Shown: positions 44,637 to 52,917, counted from the first letter of the stretch. The stretch is DNA of 64,000 nt from CAWKOH01 sp963851245 (GCA_963851245.1 CAWKOH010000004.1:248001-312000); one strand, 5' to 3'. Numbers and translations are program-made. Notes: generated by a model not told the origin, from the letters alone.

Positions 44637-44664
44637 ATTATACTGATCGGTATGCTTTTGTCAA
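44637..44664 (-). promoter_or_regulatory. Consensus promoter of the luxE-luxC operon, TTGACA-16-TATAAT
   Basis: On the minus strand TTGACA lies at 44664-44659 and TATAAT at 44642-44637, both perfect hexamers with a 16-base spacer. Transcription should start near 44630, leaving a leader of about 25 bases with a ribosome binding site before GTG 44605. Confidence 0.8.
44640..44653. promoter_or_regulatory. TetR-type palindrome within the luxE promoter
   Basis: ATACTGATCGGTAT matches its reverse complement at 12 of 14 positions, with GATC at the centre. It spans the spacer and edges into the -10 of the luxE promoter. It also lies 22 bases upstream of the divergent aldo/keto reductase start. A repressor bound here would control both directions; the TetR gene at 45669 is a candidate. 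Confidence 0.6.
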
Positions 44665-44674
44665 CGGGGCCCAC

Positions 44675-45655
44675 GTGAGTATCCGGCTGCGACTGCTCGG
44701 CCGCTCAGGCCTCCGCGTGAGCGAGCTGTGCTTGGGCACGATGACCTTCGGCACCGAGTGGGGCTTCGGAGCCGAGGAGCGCGAAGCCCGCCAGATCTAC
44801 GCCGCCTACCGGGAGGCCGGCGGGAACTTCGTCGACACCGCCAACAACTACAACCAGGGCACCAGCGAGACGATTCTCGGCCGGCTGGTGGCGGCCGAGC
44901 GGGACGCCATCGTTCTGGCCACCAAGTTCACCTTTCCTTTCCCGACGGCCGGTGCCAACCCGAACTCCAGCGGGAGCCACCGTAAAAGCCTGCGTCACAG
45001 TGTCGAGGGCAGTCTGCACCGCCTCAACACCGACTACGTGGACCTGCTCTGGGTCCACGCCTGGGACCAGTGCACACCGGTCGAGGAGACCATGCGGGCC
45101 CTGGATGACCTGGTGCGCGCCGGGAAGGTCCTGGCCATCGGCGTCAGCAACACTCCGGCCTGGGTCGCGGCCCACGCTCAGGCGGTCGCCGAGATGCGCG
45201 GCTGGAGCGCGTACTGCGGGATGCAGGTCGAGTACTCGCTGGCCGAGCGCGCCGCGGACCGAGAACTGCTTCCCATGGCCCGAGCCCTCGGCCTGGCGGC
45301 GATGGCGTGGAGCCCGCTTGGCCGGGGTGCCCTGGGTGGCAAGCACGAACCTGCAAAGCTCTCACCCGCTCAGCGCCGGGCGTTGGACGCGGCGACGCCA
45401 GTGGCCAAGGAGCTCGGTGTGACGCCGGCTCAGGTGGCGCTGGCGTGGGTGATACGGCAAGGCCTCATGCCCGTGCTGGGGGCCCGAAGGCTCGATCAGA
45501 TCCGCGACAACCTGGCCGCGGTTGATGTCCGGATCGACGACGCTCAGTTCGCGGCGCTCGAGGACGCCACCCGGGTCGAGCGGGGCTATCCGTACGATTG
45601 GCTCGATGAGGGTCATCGCTGGCCCTTGTTCTCCCGCGCCGCCCTCGAGCAGTGA
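44675..45655 (+). CDS. Aldo/keto reductase divergent from the luxE-luxC pair
   Basis: The 326-residue barrel starts at GTG 44675. The tetrad is D54/Y59 (NFVDTANNYNQG), K84 (LATKFTFPF) and H128 (LLWVHAWDQ). The C-terminus has LGARRLDQIRDNLAAVDVRI. It shares the control region with the fatty-acid reductase pair, so it may act on the aldehyde product (inference). It ends 13 bases from the convergent TetR gene. Confidence 0.92.
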   Translation: MSIRLRLLGRSGLRVSELCLGTMTFGTEWGFGAEEREARQIYAAYREAGGNFVDTANNYNQGTSETILGRLVAAERDAIVLATKFTFPFPTAGANPNSSGSHRKSLRHSVEGSLHRLNTDYVDLLWVHAWDQCTPVEETMRALDDLVRAGKVLAIGVSNTPAWVAAHAQAVAEMRGWSAYCGMQVEYSLAERAADRELLPMARALGLAAMAWSPLGRGALGGKHEPAKLSPAQRRALDAATPVAKELGVTPAQVALAWVIRQGLMPVLGARRLDQIRDNLAAVDVRIDDAQFAALEDATRVERGYPYDWLDEGHRWPLFSRAALEQ

Positions 45656-45668
45656 CGTTACGCTCGGG

Positions 45669-46325
45669 TCAGCCGGGCCGCAGGCCTCGCAGGAACAGGC
45701 GAATGGCGATCTGGGTGCGGCGCTCCAAATCGGCCGGCTCGCGCACCGTTCCGTAGGAGGCCAGCCGGGCGGGCATGCCGGCGACCATCCCCAGGAAGTG
45801 CTCGGCCAGGACCTCCGGGTCGTCGGCGACGATCGCACCCGTGGCGGCGTGCCGGTGCAGGATATCGGCGACCAGCTTCTGGCGGGGCCACAAGGCGATG
45901 GCATGGTCGTGGGCGATTTCGGGAAAACGGGCGGCCTGCGCGACAGCAATCCGTCCGAGCTGGATCATCGAGGGATCCAGGGCCCGGTGGAGGGCGGCGT
46001 GGGCAATCACCGTCAACGACCCTTCGAGGTCGCCGAGGTCAGGCAGATCCGGCTCGGGCACGGGCCAGTCACTTCGCTTCGTCGCCCACTCCAGGACCGA
46101 AAGGAACAGCTCTTCCTTGCTGGCGAAACGGCCGTAGAGGGACATCTTTGTGGTGTGGGCCTCCCGGGCTATGGCGTCCATGGACGTACCCTCGTAACCG
46201 TGTTCGAGGAACAGGCGCAGGGCGCATTCGCGCACGGTCTGGTCCAGCTCGGCGGCTTGCTCGAGGGTTGGCCGCCCGGTGCGACGCGGCCTCGGGGCGG
46301 TCCGGGATCGCGCCGGTGCTGGCAT
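45669..46325 (-). CDS. TetR-family regulator
   Basis: The 218-residue protein starts at ATG 46325 (MPAPARSRTAPRPRRTGRPT). The TetR helix-turn-helix reads ALRLFLEHGYEGTSMDAIAR, then EAHTTKMSLYGRFASKEELF. The C-terminal ligand domain (LGRIAVAQAARFPEIAHDHA) matches the TetR_C family with the usual length. It is divergent from the EthD-SnoaL gene and convergent with the aldo/keto reductase. Possible targets are the palindromes at 46337 and 44640. Confidence 0.92.
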   Translation of the reverse strand: MPAPARSRTAPRPRRTGRPTLEQAAELDQTVRECALRLFLEHGYEGTSMDAIAREAHTTKMSLYGRFASKEELFLSVLEWATKRSDWPVPEPDLPDLGDLEGSLTVIAHAALHRALDPSMIQLGRIAVAQAARFPEIAHDHAIALWPRQKLVADILHRHAATGAIVADDPEVLAEHFLGMVAGMPARLASYGTVREPADLERRTQIAIRLFLRGLRPG

Positions 46326-46336
46326 CCCGACCAGTG

Positions 46337-46381
46337 TGCCAGATCGACTGGCAACATATATACCATCGAGTCTAGTTAGAC
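46337..46381. promoter_or_regulatory. Two palindromes in the TetR/EthD-SnoaL divergent promoter region
   Basis: TGCCAG-ATCGA-CTGGCA (46337-46353, perfect 6-bp arms) and GTCTA-GT-TAGAC (46370-46381, perfect 5-bp arms) flank an AT-rich stretch with TATATA. The site lies between ATG 46325 (TetR) and TTG 46393, suitable for control of both genes. Confidence 0.5.
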
Positions 46382-46392
46382 CGGGAGGATCG

Positions 46393-47208
46393 TTGCTCAA
46401 GGTGATGTTGCTGTTGAAGCGCCATCCGTCGCTGTCAATGGCGGAGTTCATGGAACGCTACGAGTCGGTACACGTCCCGGCCGTCCTGAAGAACGCCACC
46501 AAACTGCGCGGGTATGAGCGCCATTATCTCCACCCGGGGCGCCACGTCATATTCGGCGACGAGGTGGCTGAGCCGGAGTACGACGTGCTGACGGAGCTCT
46601 GGTACGACGACATGGCCGCGTTCGACGAGCAACAGGACTGGCTGCGCAGCCACCCTGACCGCGTCGCGGCGGTGATCGAGGACGAGCAGTCCCTCTTCGA
46701 TCGGAGCAAGAGCCGGCTGGCCTTCCTCGACGACCGGGTATCCGAACTGGGCAACCAACCTCGAGACGTGAACGGGACACAGCGCCTGAAGGACAAGGAT
46801 GAGATCGTCGACCTGGTGCACCGCTACTCGTACTGCGTCGATCGCCGCCTCTACGACGACCTCGCCGACCTCTTCGCTGAAGACTGCGTGGTGGACTACG
46901 GGCCGGGGTTTGGGCCGGCGGTCCACGGCCGCGTCGCCTTCCGCGGCATGTTCGGCGCCGGGAGGGGCTTCCCCGCCACCAGCCACCACAACGCCAACGT
47001 CCTCGTGACCTTCGAGAGCGCCGACCGTGCCACTGTCAGCACTTCGCTCTACGCCTGGCACCGGAGGGAGGACGGGAGCACACCGCGTGTGTGGGGCGGC
47101 TACGACGATGTGGTCGTGCGGACATCCAGCGGTTGGCGTTTCGCCGAACGCCGGATGCGAGTCGCCGGCAGCGAAGATTGGGAATTCGAGTGGTATCCGC
47201 TGGCGTGA
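46393..47208 (+). CDS. EthD-SnoaL (NTF2-like) fusion protein
   Basis: The 271-residue protein starts at TTG 46393, 5 bases after GGGAGGA. Residues 1 to about 105 are an EthD alpha-beta barrel (LKVMLLLKRHPSLSMAEFME, YDVLTELWYDDMAAFDEQQD). Residues 135-271 are a SnoaL-like cone (EIVDLVHRYSYCVDRRLYDD, LADLFAEDCVVDYGPGFG, RFAERRMRVAGSEDWEFEWY). The two domains normally occur in separate small proteins. SnoaL relatives are cyclases or dehydratases on aromatic or steroid-like substrates. The SDR gene follows directly. Confidence 0.8.
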   Translation: MLKVMLLLKRHPSLSMAEFMERYESVHVPAVLKNATKLRGYERHYLHPGRHVIFGDEVAEPEYDVLTELWYDDMAAFDEQQDWLRSHPDRVAAVIEDEQSLFDRSKSRLAFLDDRVSELGNQPRDVNGTQRLKDKDEIVDLVHRYSYCVDRRLYDDLADLFAEDCVVDYGPGFGPAVHGRVAFRGMFGAGRGFPATSHHNANVLVTFESADRATVSTSLYAWHRREDGSTPRVWGGYDDVVVRTSSGWRFAERRMRVAGSEDWEFEWYPLA

Positions 47209-47228
47209 GGGTGACAGGTCAGGTACCC

Positions 47229-47993
47229 GTGGGACGGCTCGAAGGCAAAGTCGCGGTGATAACGGGTGCGGGCTCCGGCATGGGGAGGGCGTCGGCCGTT
47301 CTCTTCGCGAAGGAAGGGGCCAGGGTGGTCTGCGCCGACCGGAGCGGCCAGGAGGAGGAAGTCGCCAGGGACATTGGCGCCGCCGCCATCGCTGTGCATG
47401 TGGACGTCGCAATCGAAGCCGACATTCAGCACATGATCGCCACCGCCGAGGAAGAGTTTGGCCAGCTGGACGTGCTGTACAACAACGCCGGTTTCGGCGG
47501 TCCGATGAGTCCCCTTCACGAGCAGACTCTCGAGACGTGGGAGCGGGTGCACGACACCAATCTGAAGGCCGTCTTCTTCGGTATGAAGTACGGCATACAG
47601 GCCATGCTGAGAAACGGGGGCGGTTCCATCGTGAGCACGGCGTCGGCTGCTGGTCTGGTGGGGATGAAGGGTCACTCCGTCTACGGGGCGGCCAAAGCCG
47701 GCGTCATCCAGTTGACCAAGGCCGCCGCTCTCGACTACGCCGACCAGAACATCCGGGTCAACGCCATCTGCCCCGGCATGTTCTGGACCGGACTGGTCAG
47801 GGGGGCCAGGGACACCGGCACTGTCGGGCAGGCGCCGCCGGCCGGCGCCTATCCGCCGCCGAGTGGGGTGCCTATGAACCGCTGGGGTATGGCGTCGGAG
47901 GTGGCGGCCGCCGCCCTGTTCTTGGCCAGCGACGAGGCCTCGTTCGTCACAGGCGTGGCTTTGCCAGTCGACGGGGGCCTCGTCTGCCCCTAA
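47229..47993 (+). CDS. Short-chain dehydrogenase/reductase
   Basis: The 254-residue protein starts at GTG 47229 (VGRLEGKVAVITGAGSGMG); GTG 47211 is in frame too and would add six residues. The cofactor motif is TGAGSGMG, NNAG is in DVLYNNAGFGG, and the catalytic Ser-Tyr-Lys is in STASAAGLVGMKGHSVYGAA followed by K. The PG motif is NAICPGMFWTGLV. It is probably co-transcribed with the EthD-SnoaL gene. Confidence 0.93.
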   Translation: MGRLEGKVAVITGAGSGMGRASAVLFAKEGARVVCADRSGQEEEVARDIGAAAIAVHVDVAIEADIQHMIATAEEEFGQLDVLYNNAGFGGPMSPLHEQTLETWERVHDTNLKAVFFGMKYGIQAMLRNGGGSIVSTASAAGLVGMKGHSVYGAAKAGVIQLTKAAALDYADQNIRVNAICPGMFWTGLVRGARDTGTVGQAPPAGAYPPPSGVPMNRWGMASEVAAAALFLASDEASFVTGVALPVDGGLVCP

Positions 47994-48039
47994 TACGGCA
48001 CCTGCACCGAATGGCCGAGGGAGTACTTTTGGGCGTCCG

Positions 48040-48504
48040 TCAAGTCTCCCGGCTCAACGTTGCGTTCATGTCGACCGCCCAGCGGGTGTTCTCCTCGGTC
48101 ACTATCTGGTCGAAGCGCTCGGCGAGGGTCAGGTCGGGGTCTGGATCATTGGAGTATCGCCCGGCGCGGTTGTGGTACAGGCGCTGTTCGCGGTCCAAGG
48201 TGTTCCATGCCGCCCGGTAGGCGATGTACCGGTCGTGGTAGCGGAACACCTGTTGGACGCCTTCGATGGCGACGATGGAGCTGCCCACGATGGCGGTGGC
48301 CAACGCTTGAGCGCTGCTCGTGGTGAGCACAGGTATGGCGGCCGCCAGGACGATCGCCGCCAATCGGAGGAGTTGGTAGGCCACCTGGTTGGTCTTGGCC
48401 CGGTCGTCATACCAACTCAGGGCGCTGGTGAGTCCGCTGACGATCGCGGGCACGGACGGCGAATCGGGGGTGCCTGACGAGGACATGTCTGGAGTATGAC
48501 CCAC
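48040..48504 (-). CDS. DUF4231/SLATT-type small membrane protein
   Basis: The 154-residue protein has SALSWYDDRAKTNQVAYQLL, then two membrane helices (LRLAAIVLAAAIPVLT and ATAIVGSSIVAIEGVQQVF). A cytosolic tail follows with YHDRYIAYRAAWNTLDREQR and TLAERFDQIVTEENTRWAVD. This two-TM plus helical-tail design is that of DUF4231, a relative of the SLATT proteins predicted to form membrane pores in nucleotide-triggered conflict systems. It begins 30 bases after the patatin gene stop. ATG 48486 is an alternative start. Confidence 0.8.
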   Translation of the reverse strand: MGHTPDMSSSGTPDSPSVPAIVSGLTSALSWYDDRAKTNQVAYQLLRLAAIVLAAAIPVLTTSSAQALATAIVGSSIVAIEGVQQVFRYHDRYIAYRAAWNTLDREQRLYHNRAGRYSNDPDPDLTLAERFDQIVTEENTRWAVDMNATLSRET

Positions 48505-48534
48505 GAAGAATCCCCGCGTGCCATGTTTGGTTGC

Positions 48535-50229
48535 CTAGGGCAAGAAGCCCGCGAAGTGAGCCAGCTGTACCTGGTTGGCGGCGTAGCGACCGATTCGGAT
48601 GAGCTGTTCCATGTCCGAGAGGTTGGCCGCATCCAGGCGGCCCACCTTCTTGGCGTTGATGTCACTGAGTTCAGGGACCTGGGCCAGATCCTTCGACCCG
48701 ATGGCCACGTTGTATCGCACATAGCTGAACAGCGGGGAGTGAGGCTGAATGGCGTTAACCGATTCGTCGTTGAACTCGCTGTCGATACGAGGTGCATGTC
48801 GGGTGTCGCCCAGCACCTGACACAATCGGTCGTTTTCCGTTGAGCTGCCGTTCATGATCACCCGGATCAAGGTCCGGGCCTGAAACATCAGACCCAGCTT
48901 CTTGACGTCGGTGCTGCTCGCCGTGATCGAGGAGCCGGTTCCGACCGACACGACCAGGAGCTCGTCGGGTCCGGTGGGCCAGTCCAGGGTGTAACGGGGA
49001 GAGGTGGCGAGCTCCACCAGGAGAGGAGCCGGATTGTTGAACGGGGTCACTCCACCGTCCTCGAACAAGGCGGGAGGGCCCGACGGGCCCAGTCTGATCT
49101 GTTCGGGAGGAAAGAACACCGGCGCCGCGGTGGATCCGCGAAGGATCTGCCAGAGCGGGAAATCGAGGTTGCAGTCGCCCCGGGCGCGGTCGTTGTAGCG
49201 AGCCGTGCTTACGTTCGTTATCGGCCATATTGAATCCGTATCGGTACGGTGGGTGACGATGGCCAACAGCGACTGCAAGGACGGGTCGCCGAGCGTGGTG
49301 TCGGTCCCAAAGAAATCCTTCAAACCGGCAGTTATTCCTCCCGCCTTATAGAAAGATCGCAGGCGCCCGGGAAGCCATCGCTTGGTGAAGATGCGGCGAC
49401 CGAGGCTCCGATACAGATTCTCTACATCGTCGACAGAGCTCCCGCAGGCCAGACAGGCGGCGATCATGGCACCGGTGCTGGTCCCGGCAAAGTAATCAAA
49501 GGTCGAGCACAGCCTGTATTGCTTGTCCCCGTTGCCGATCAGCTCCGCCATGCGGCGCAGGAACTGCAGCGAGATCAAACCCCGCATGCCCCCGCCATCG
49601 AGGGCTAGCAGACGCTTGGGGCCGTCGTCTCGCGCTTCTCGCAGGGTTGACCGGGCCTGGTCGTAGCGGAAGGCTCTCGACGGGTCTATACGGGTCACGG
49701 CCAACCCTCGCTCGGTTGCCTGTTCGGCGAAGTCTGCCGTACCGCCCTCCCGTGGCTCCTGACCGCTGTCAACCACGAGCACCAAGGCATCGTTGCCGGC
49801 GGCGGCCATGGCCCGGTCGAGTGTCCACCGGTTGTTCCTCGTGTAGAGATTCTCCCCGGCGGAGGCGGGGCCGATCTCATCGGCCTGGACGAGCACTCTC
49901 GATCGGGCCAGCACAGACTGAAATCGATCGGACCAGTCAGTGCCCGGTAGGATTACAGACGATTGGATGAACTGCTCGACCGGCTTTGCCAGCAGTACCT
50001 CGACCTCAGCCCCTTTTGCCAAGGCAGCCTCTGCCACCATCAGATCGCTACCGCGCGCTCCCTGCGACAACACCAGGTCCCCGCTGCCGATCTGCCAGCG
50101 GTCGAGCTGTGCCATGATCGCCGCCCCAACCCGCGGTTCCGCTGATTCGGGAAACCGGGGCGCAGCCGCGCCTGGGGCATCCGCCATGTGACCGCTGGCT
50201 GCCAGCACTCGCTTTGCGGCCCTCATCAC
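48535..50229 (-). CDS. Rossmann (SLOG-like)-patatin fusion, predicted phospholipase effector
   Basis: Residues 10-185 are a Rossmann-like domain with GHMADAPGAAAPRFPE at its front and SQGARGSDLMVAEAALAKGA. They resemble SLOG-type nucleotide-sensing domains (inference from pattern). Residues 205-410 are a patatin lipase: LLALDGGGMRGLISLQFL (oxyanion GGGxRG), nucleophile S251 in GTSTGAM, and D391 in FEDGGVTPFNNP. The C-terminal 150 residues include DELLVVSVGTGSS and the helical tail IRIGRYAANQVQLAHF. A membrane-degrading effector controlled by ligand binding is a reasonable guess. It is co-directional with the DUF4231 gene. Confidence 0.8.
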   Translation of the reverse strand: MMRAAKRVLAASGHMADAPGAAAPRFPESAEPRVGAAIMAQLDRWQIGSGDLVLSQGARGSDLMVAEAALAKGAEVEVLLAKPVEQFIQSSVILPGTDWSDRFQSVLARSRVLVQADEIGPASAGENLYTRNNRWTLDRAMAAAGNDALVLVVDSGQEPREGGTADFAEQATERGLAVTRIDPSRAFRYDQARSTLREARDDGPKRLLALDGGGMRGLISLQFLRRMAELIGNGDKQYRLCSTFDYFAGTSTGAMIAACLACGSSVDDVENLYRSLGRRIFTKRWLPGRLRSFYKAGGITAGLKDFFGTDTTLGDPSLQSLLAIVTHRTDTDSIWPITNVSTARYNDRARGDCNLDFPLWQILRGSTAAPVFFPPEQIRLGPSGPPALFEDGGVTPFNNPAPLLVELATSPRYTLDWPTGPDELLVVSVGTGSSITASSTDVKKLGLMFQARTLIRVIMNGSSTENDRLCQVLGDTRHAPRIDSEFNDESVNAIQPHSPLFSYVRYNVAIGSKDLAQVPELSDINAKKVGRLDAANLSDMEQLIRIGRYAANQVQLAHFAGFLP

Positions 50230-50534
50230 CGGGCGAGCATAAGCCGTGCCGACTGGCGGCGGCGTTGCCCGAGAGACTCAGGGGCCACCTGCGTCTGGTA
50301 TTTCGGACAATCTTGTGGAGACCAGCTATTGCGGCAGGGGAGTGTAGGTATACAATTCGCGCCAGGTCAGCAGGGGTTGGTCAGCAGGAGCTGGTTCTGC
50401 GAAAGGCGCTCAGCGGTGTCTACACGTCTTAGCTTGCCCGCGGTCTCGTTCTGGCGAGCAACGACTGCTGACGTGTGTTCGCCTGCCGTGGACCTCGCTC
50501 CGGCGACCGTCGCCTCGGTTGCGATGGACGAACC
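50230..50534. promoter_or_regulatory. Divergent control region of the 48-54 kb island
   Basis: These 305 bases separate the patatin start from the membrane-protein start. For the plus strand TTGCGG (50329-50334) and TACAAT (50351-50356) form a promoter with a 16-base spacer and a predicted start near 50363. Just behind it GGTCAGCAGG is repeated at 50365-50374 and 50379-50388 (period 14), a possible regulator site. No clear minus-strand promoter or gene is seen. Confidence 0.45.
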
Positions 50535-51272
50535 GTGACCGGACGAGTCGATGCTCCTGTCGTTGCTGAGCAAACCGCTCGGAGCCTGATTCACAACATC
50601 TGGAGCATCTATCGTCGGGGCTTCGTACCGATCGTGCTCACCTACGTCGTGCCGGTCTTCCCCGTGCTCGCGGTAGTCTTCCTCACTCCCCAGGGCTCCT
50701 GGCAGGCCATCCTGATTTACTTCCTATTCGCCCTGATGTATGTGGCCCTCGGCGCGCTGACCATCACGGTCGGGGACATCTGTCTCGGCAATGCTCCGAA
50801 CGTAGGGCGATCGTTCTCTCAGGTGCTGCGCCAGCGCCTCTGGTTGAAGCTGATCGGGCTCGGTCTGCTGATTACCCTTTTGCCGTTCTTGGGCCTTGTG
50901 ATCGTCTTCGTGGGATACATCTGGGTGTTCGTTCGCCTCATTATCAGCCCGCCAATCCTGGTCCTCGAAGGGAGGTCGGTCCTCGGCTCGATACGGCGCA
51001 GTTGGCAGCTCACGCGGGGTCAATTCTGGCGCCTCTTCGGCCTGTTCCTGCTGGTGCTCCTGTGGGCGTTCATCATTTCGTTGATTCCCACCGTCCTGGC
51101 GTCATTGCTATCCGGTGTGAGCTACAACTCGGGTGTCGCGTTGTTCTATCTGCTGATCGTCGGGTGGTACGGGCCGGTGCTCGGCATAGCAGGGGTACTG
51201 CTTTACTACGATCAGCGCGTGCGCCGCGAGGGTTACGATGCTGATGCTCTTACGGAGGACATGATGAGATGA
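50535..51272 (+). CDS. Polytopic membrane protein, GPDPase-membrane-domain-like
   Basis: The 245-residue protein starts at GTG 50535 (VTGRVDAPVVAEQTARSLIH). Six or so hydrophobic segments include FVPIVLTYVVPVFPVLAVVF, LIYFLFALMYVALGALTITV, IGLGLLITLLPFLGLVIVFV and LFGLFLLVLLWAFIISLIPT. The loop LEGRSVLGSIRRSWQLTRGQ FWRL and the tail YYDQRVRREGYDAD are as in membrane domains found in glycerophosphodiesterase-type and YciC-like proteins. It overlaps the TIR gene start by ATGA and is the first gene of the plus-strand operon. Confidence 0.72.
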   Translation: MTGRVDAPVVAEQTARSLIHNIWSIYRRGFVPIVLTYVVPVFPVLAVVFLTPQGSWQAILIYFLFALMYVALGALTITVGDICLGNAPNVGRSFSQVLRQRLWLKLIGLGLLITLLPFLGLVIVFVGYIWVFVRLIISPPILVLEGRSVLGSIRRSWQLTRGQFWRLFGLFLLVLLWAFIISLIPTVLASLLSGVSYNSGVALFYLLIVGWYGPVLGIAGVLLYYDQRVRREGYDADALTEDMMR

Positions 51273-51946
51273 GCGCCGTGTTCGTCAGCTACCGGCGCTC
51301 CGATGCGGAGGGCTGGGCCGGGAGACTCGGCGCAGATCTGTCCGAAGCCTTCGGGGAGGCGGCACGCTTCTACGACCTGAGGTCCATCCCGCCTGGTGTC
51401 GATTTCATGGTGGAGCTCGAGCGCGCCCTCGCACAGGCGGCCGTCGCGTTGGTGCTGATAGGTCCGGGCTGGCTCGACGCCAGGAACGCCGCCGGTGAGC
51501 GTCGCTTGGAGTTCCCAGACGACGTGGTAAGGCTCGAGATTTCCAACGTGTTGGAGCGCACCATCCCGGTGATCCCCGTGCTGCTCGGCGGGGCACGCAT
51601 GCCCCAGAGCGCCGATCTGCCGGAGGGCTTGCGTCCGCTGTGCCGGCGCCAGGCTGTCGAGCTGAGCGACTCGCGGTGGGAGTACGACCGTGATGCTCTC
51701 TTCGACGCCCTGGAGGCGCAAGCCGGGCTTCGTCGTGCTCACTCCCCGGTCGGTGGCGTGAGTGTGGGTAGCGGCTTGAATGTCAGCGATGCCGAGATCG
51801 GGAACGTCACAGGGGTGCGCGGTGAGCCTTCCGCCAGCGGCGTCCCCGGCGACGTTGAGGTGCTGCGCGATGCCAACCTCGAGAAGGTGAAGCTGGGCGA
51901 TATCACCGGCGTTGATCTGAGTTCAGGCACGTCGAGCCGTGAGTGA
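51269..51946 (+). CDS. TIR-domain protein with a short repeat tail
   Basis: The 225-residue protein starts MSAVFVSYRRSDAEGWAGRL. The TIR core includes FYDLRSIPPGVDFMVELERA, VALVLIGPGWLDARNAAGER, DDVVRLEISNVLERTIPVIP and VLLGG. E90 in VRLEIS lies at the position of the NADase glutamate of catalytic bacterial TIRs, so NAD+ cleavage is possible. After residue 160 a glycine-rich tail holds two similar segments with IGNVTGV (177-183) and LGDITGV (209-215). It overlaps the upstream gene by 4 bases and the downstream gene by 8. Confidence 0.85.
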   Translation: MSAVFVSYRRSDAEGWAGRLGADLSEAFGEAARFYDLRSIPPGVDFMVELERALAQAAVALVLIGPGWLDARNAAGERRLEFPDDVVRLEISNVLERTIPVIPVLLGGARMPQSADLPEGLRPLCRRQAVELSDSRWEYDRDALFDALEAQAGLRRAHSPVGGVSVGSGLNVSDAEIGNVTGVRGEPSASGVPGDVEVLRDANLEKVKLGDITGVDLSSGTSSRE

Positions 51947-52917
51947 TGTAGCTACGACGCAGCTCAACCGCGTCGAGCAGCGGCGCCTGGCGGAATTCGT
52001 CGATCGAACAGCCGAAATGGAGATGTTCCGAGCCATGCTCGACACCGGCGAACCTTCGCCGGATACAGATCAGGTCCCGGAGCCGATCGCACAGGTCATG
52101 GTCGTCTACGCCGCGGAGCTCGGCATGGGCGCCACCTCACTCAGGTTGCGCATGACGCACGAGTGCTCTCTCCGCAAGCTGCGCAAGGCCGAGGTGGTTT
52201 GGACCTCCACCTTCGTGTACGACTACATGGCTGTGCTGCGCAAGCTGCGCGACGACCTCGGAGCCGAGCACTTTGGCAGCTTCACCGACCTGATCAATTA
52301 CTACACCGACCCCACCTACCAGCCCGCAGGCGACTTACACGTGGATATCAACGTCAACGTACAGGGGTCCGTCCAGGTCGCCGGTGGAGCCCAGATCAGC
52401 GGCAGCAACGTCGGTGACGTTGCCGGCGTGGTATTGCGCGACAACATGATTACGGTCCAGCGGCAAGATATAGCAGTGCCCGACGACGTGCGGCGTCAAC
52501 AGCTCACGCAGCGGTTTCTCGATGGCCTGCGAGACCTCTCGAGCCGCGGAGAATGTATCGTGCTGTTCTTCGACGCCGGCGAAGGAATAGCGGAATACAC
52601 GAGAAATTGGATGTGGGAGCAGCTGCTCCCACCCGTGCGTGACAGCTTGCCCAACGTGCCGCGCTGTGCTGTGCGGGATGGAGAGGCAGCCGGAAGACCG
52701 CGACTGGGGCGACCCTTTCCTCGCCTACGCCGAGCTCAAGCCACTCGGGGTTGAGGACATCGCAGCCTACATCGCCAAGCGGCCCGCCGGTCAGGGTAAG
52801 GACGACAAAGCTCTGCACGATCTGGCTGGGGTGCTCCTGGTCGCCAGCAACGGGAAGCCCGCGATAGTTGCAGCATTGGTCGACCAGTTCGAGAAGTTAC
52901 CCTCTTCAGGCTCGTGA
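51939..52917 (+). pseudogene. STAND-like protein with degenerate Walker A, one frame change near 52660
   Basis: It starts at GTG 51939 and reads RRLAEFVDRTAEMEMFRAML, a STAND lead-in. The P-loop position reads VYAAELGMGATSLRLRMTHE, lacking the GKT/S lysine. A Walker-B-like CIVLFFDAGEG keeps D212. Residues 129-168 are an insertion with GDLHVDINVNVQGSVQVAGG and SGSNVGDVAGVVLRDN. The frame shifts after LLPPVRDSLPNV and continues AVLCGMERQPEDRDWGDPFL and LKPLGVEDIAAYIAKR. The length is one base more than a multiple of three. If the shift is an error this is a 325-residue non-hydrolysing STAND relative. Confidence 0.7.
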
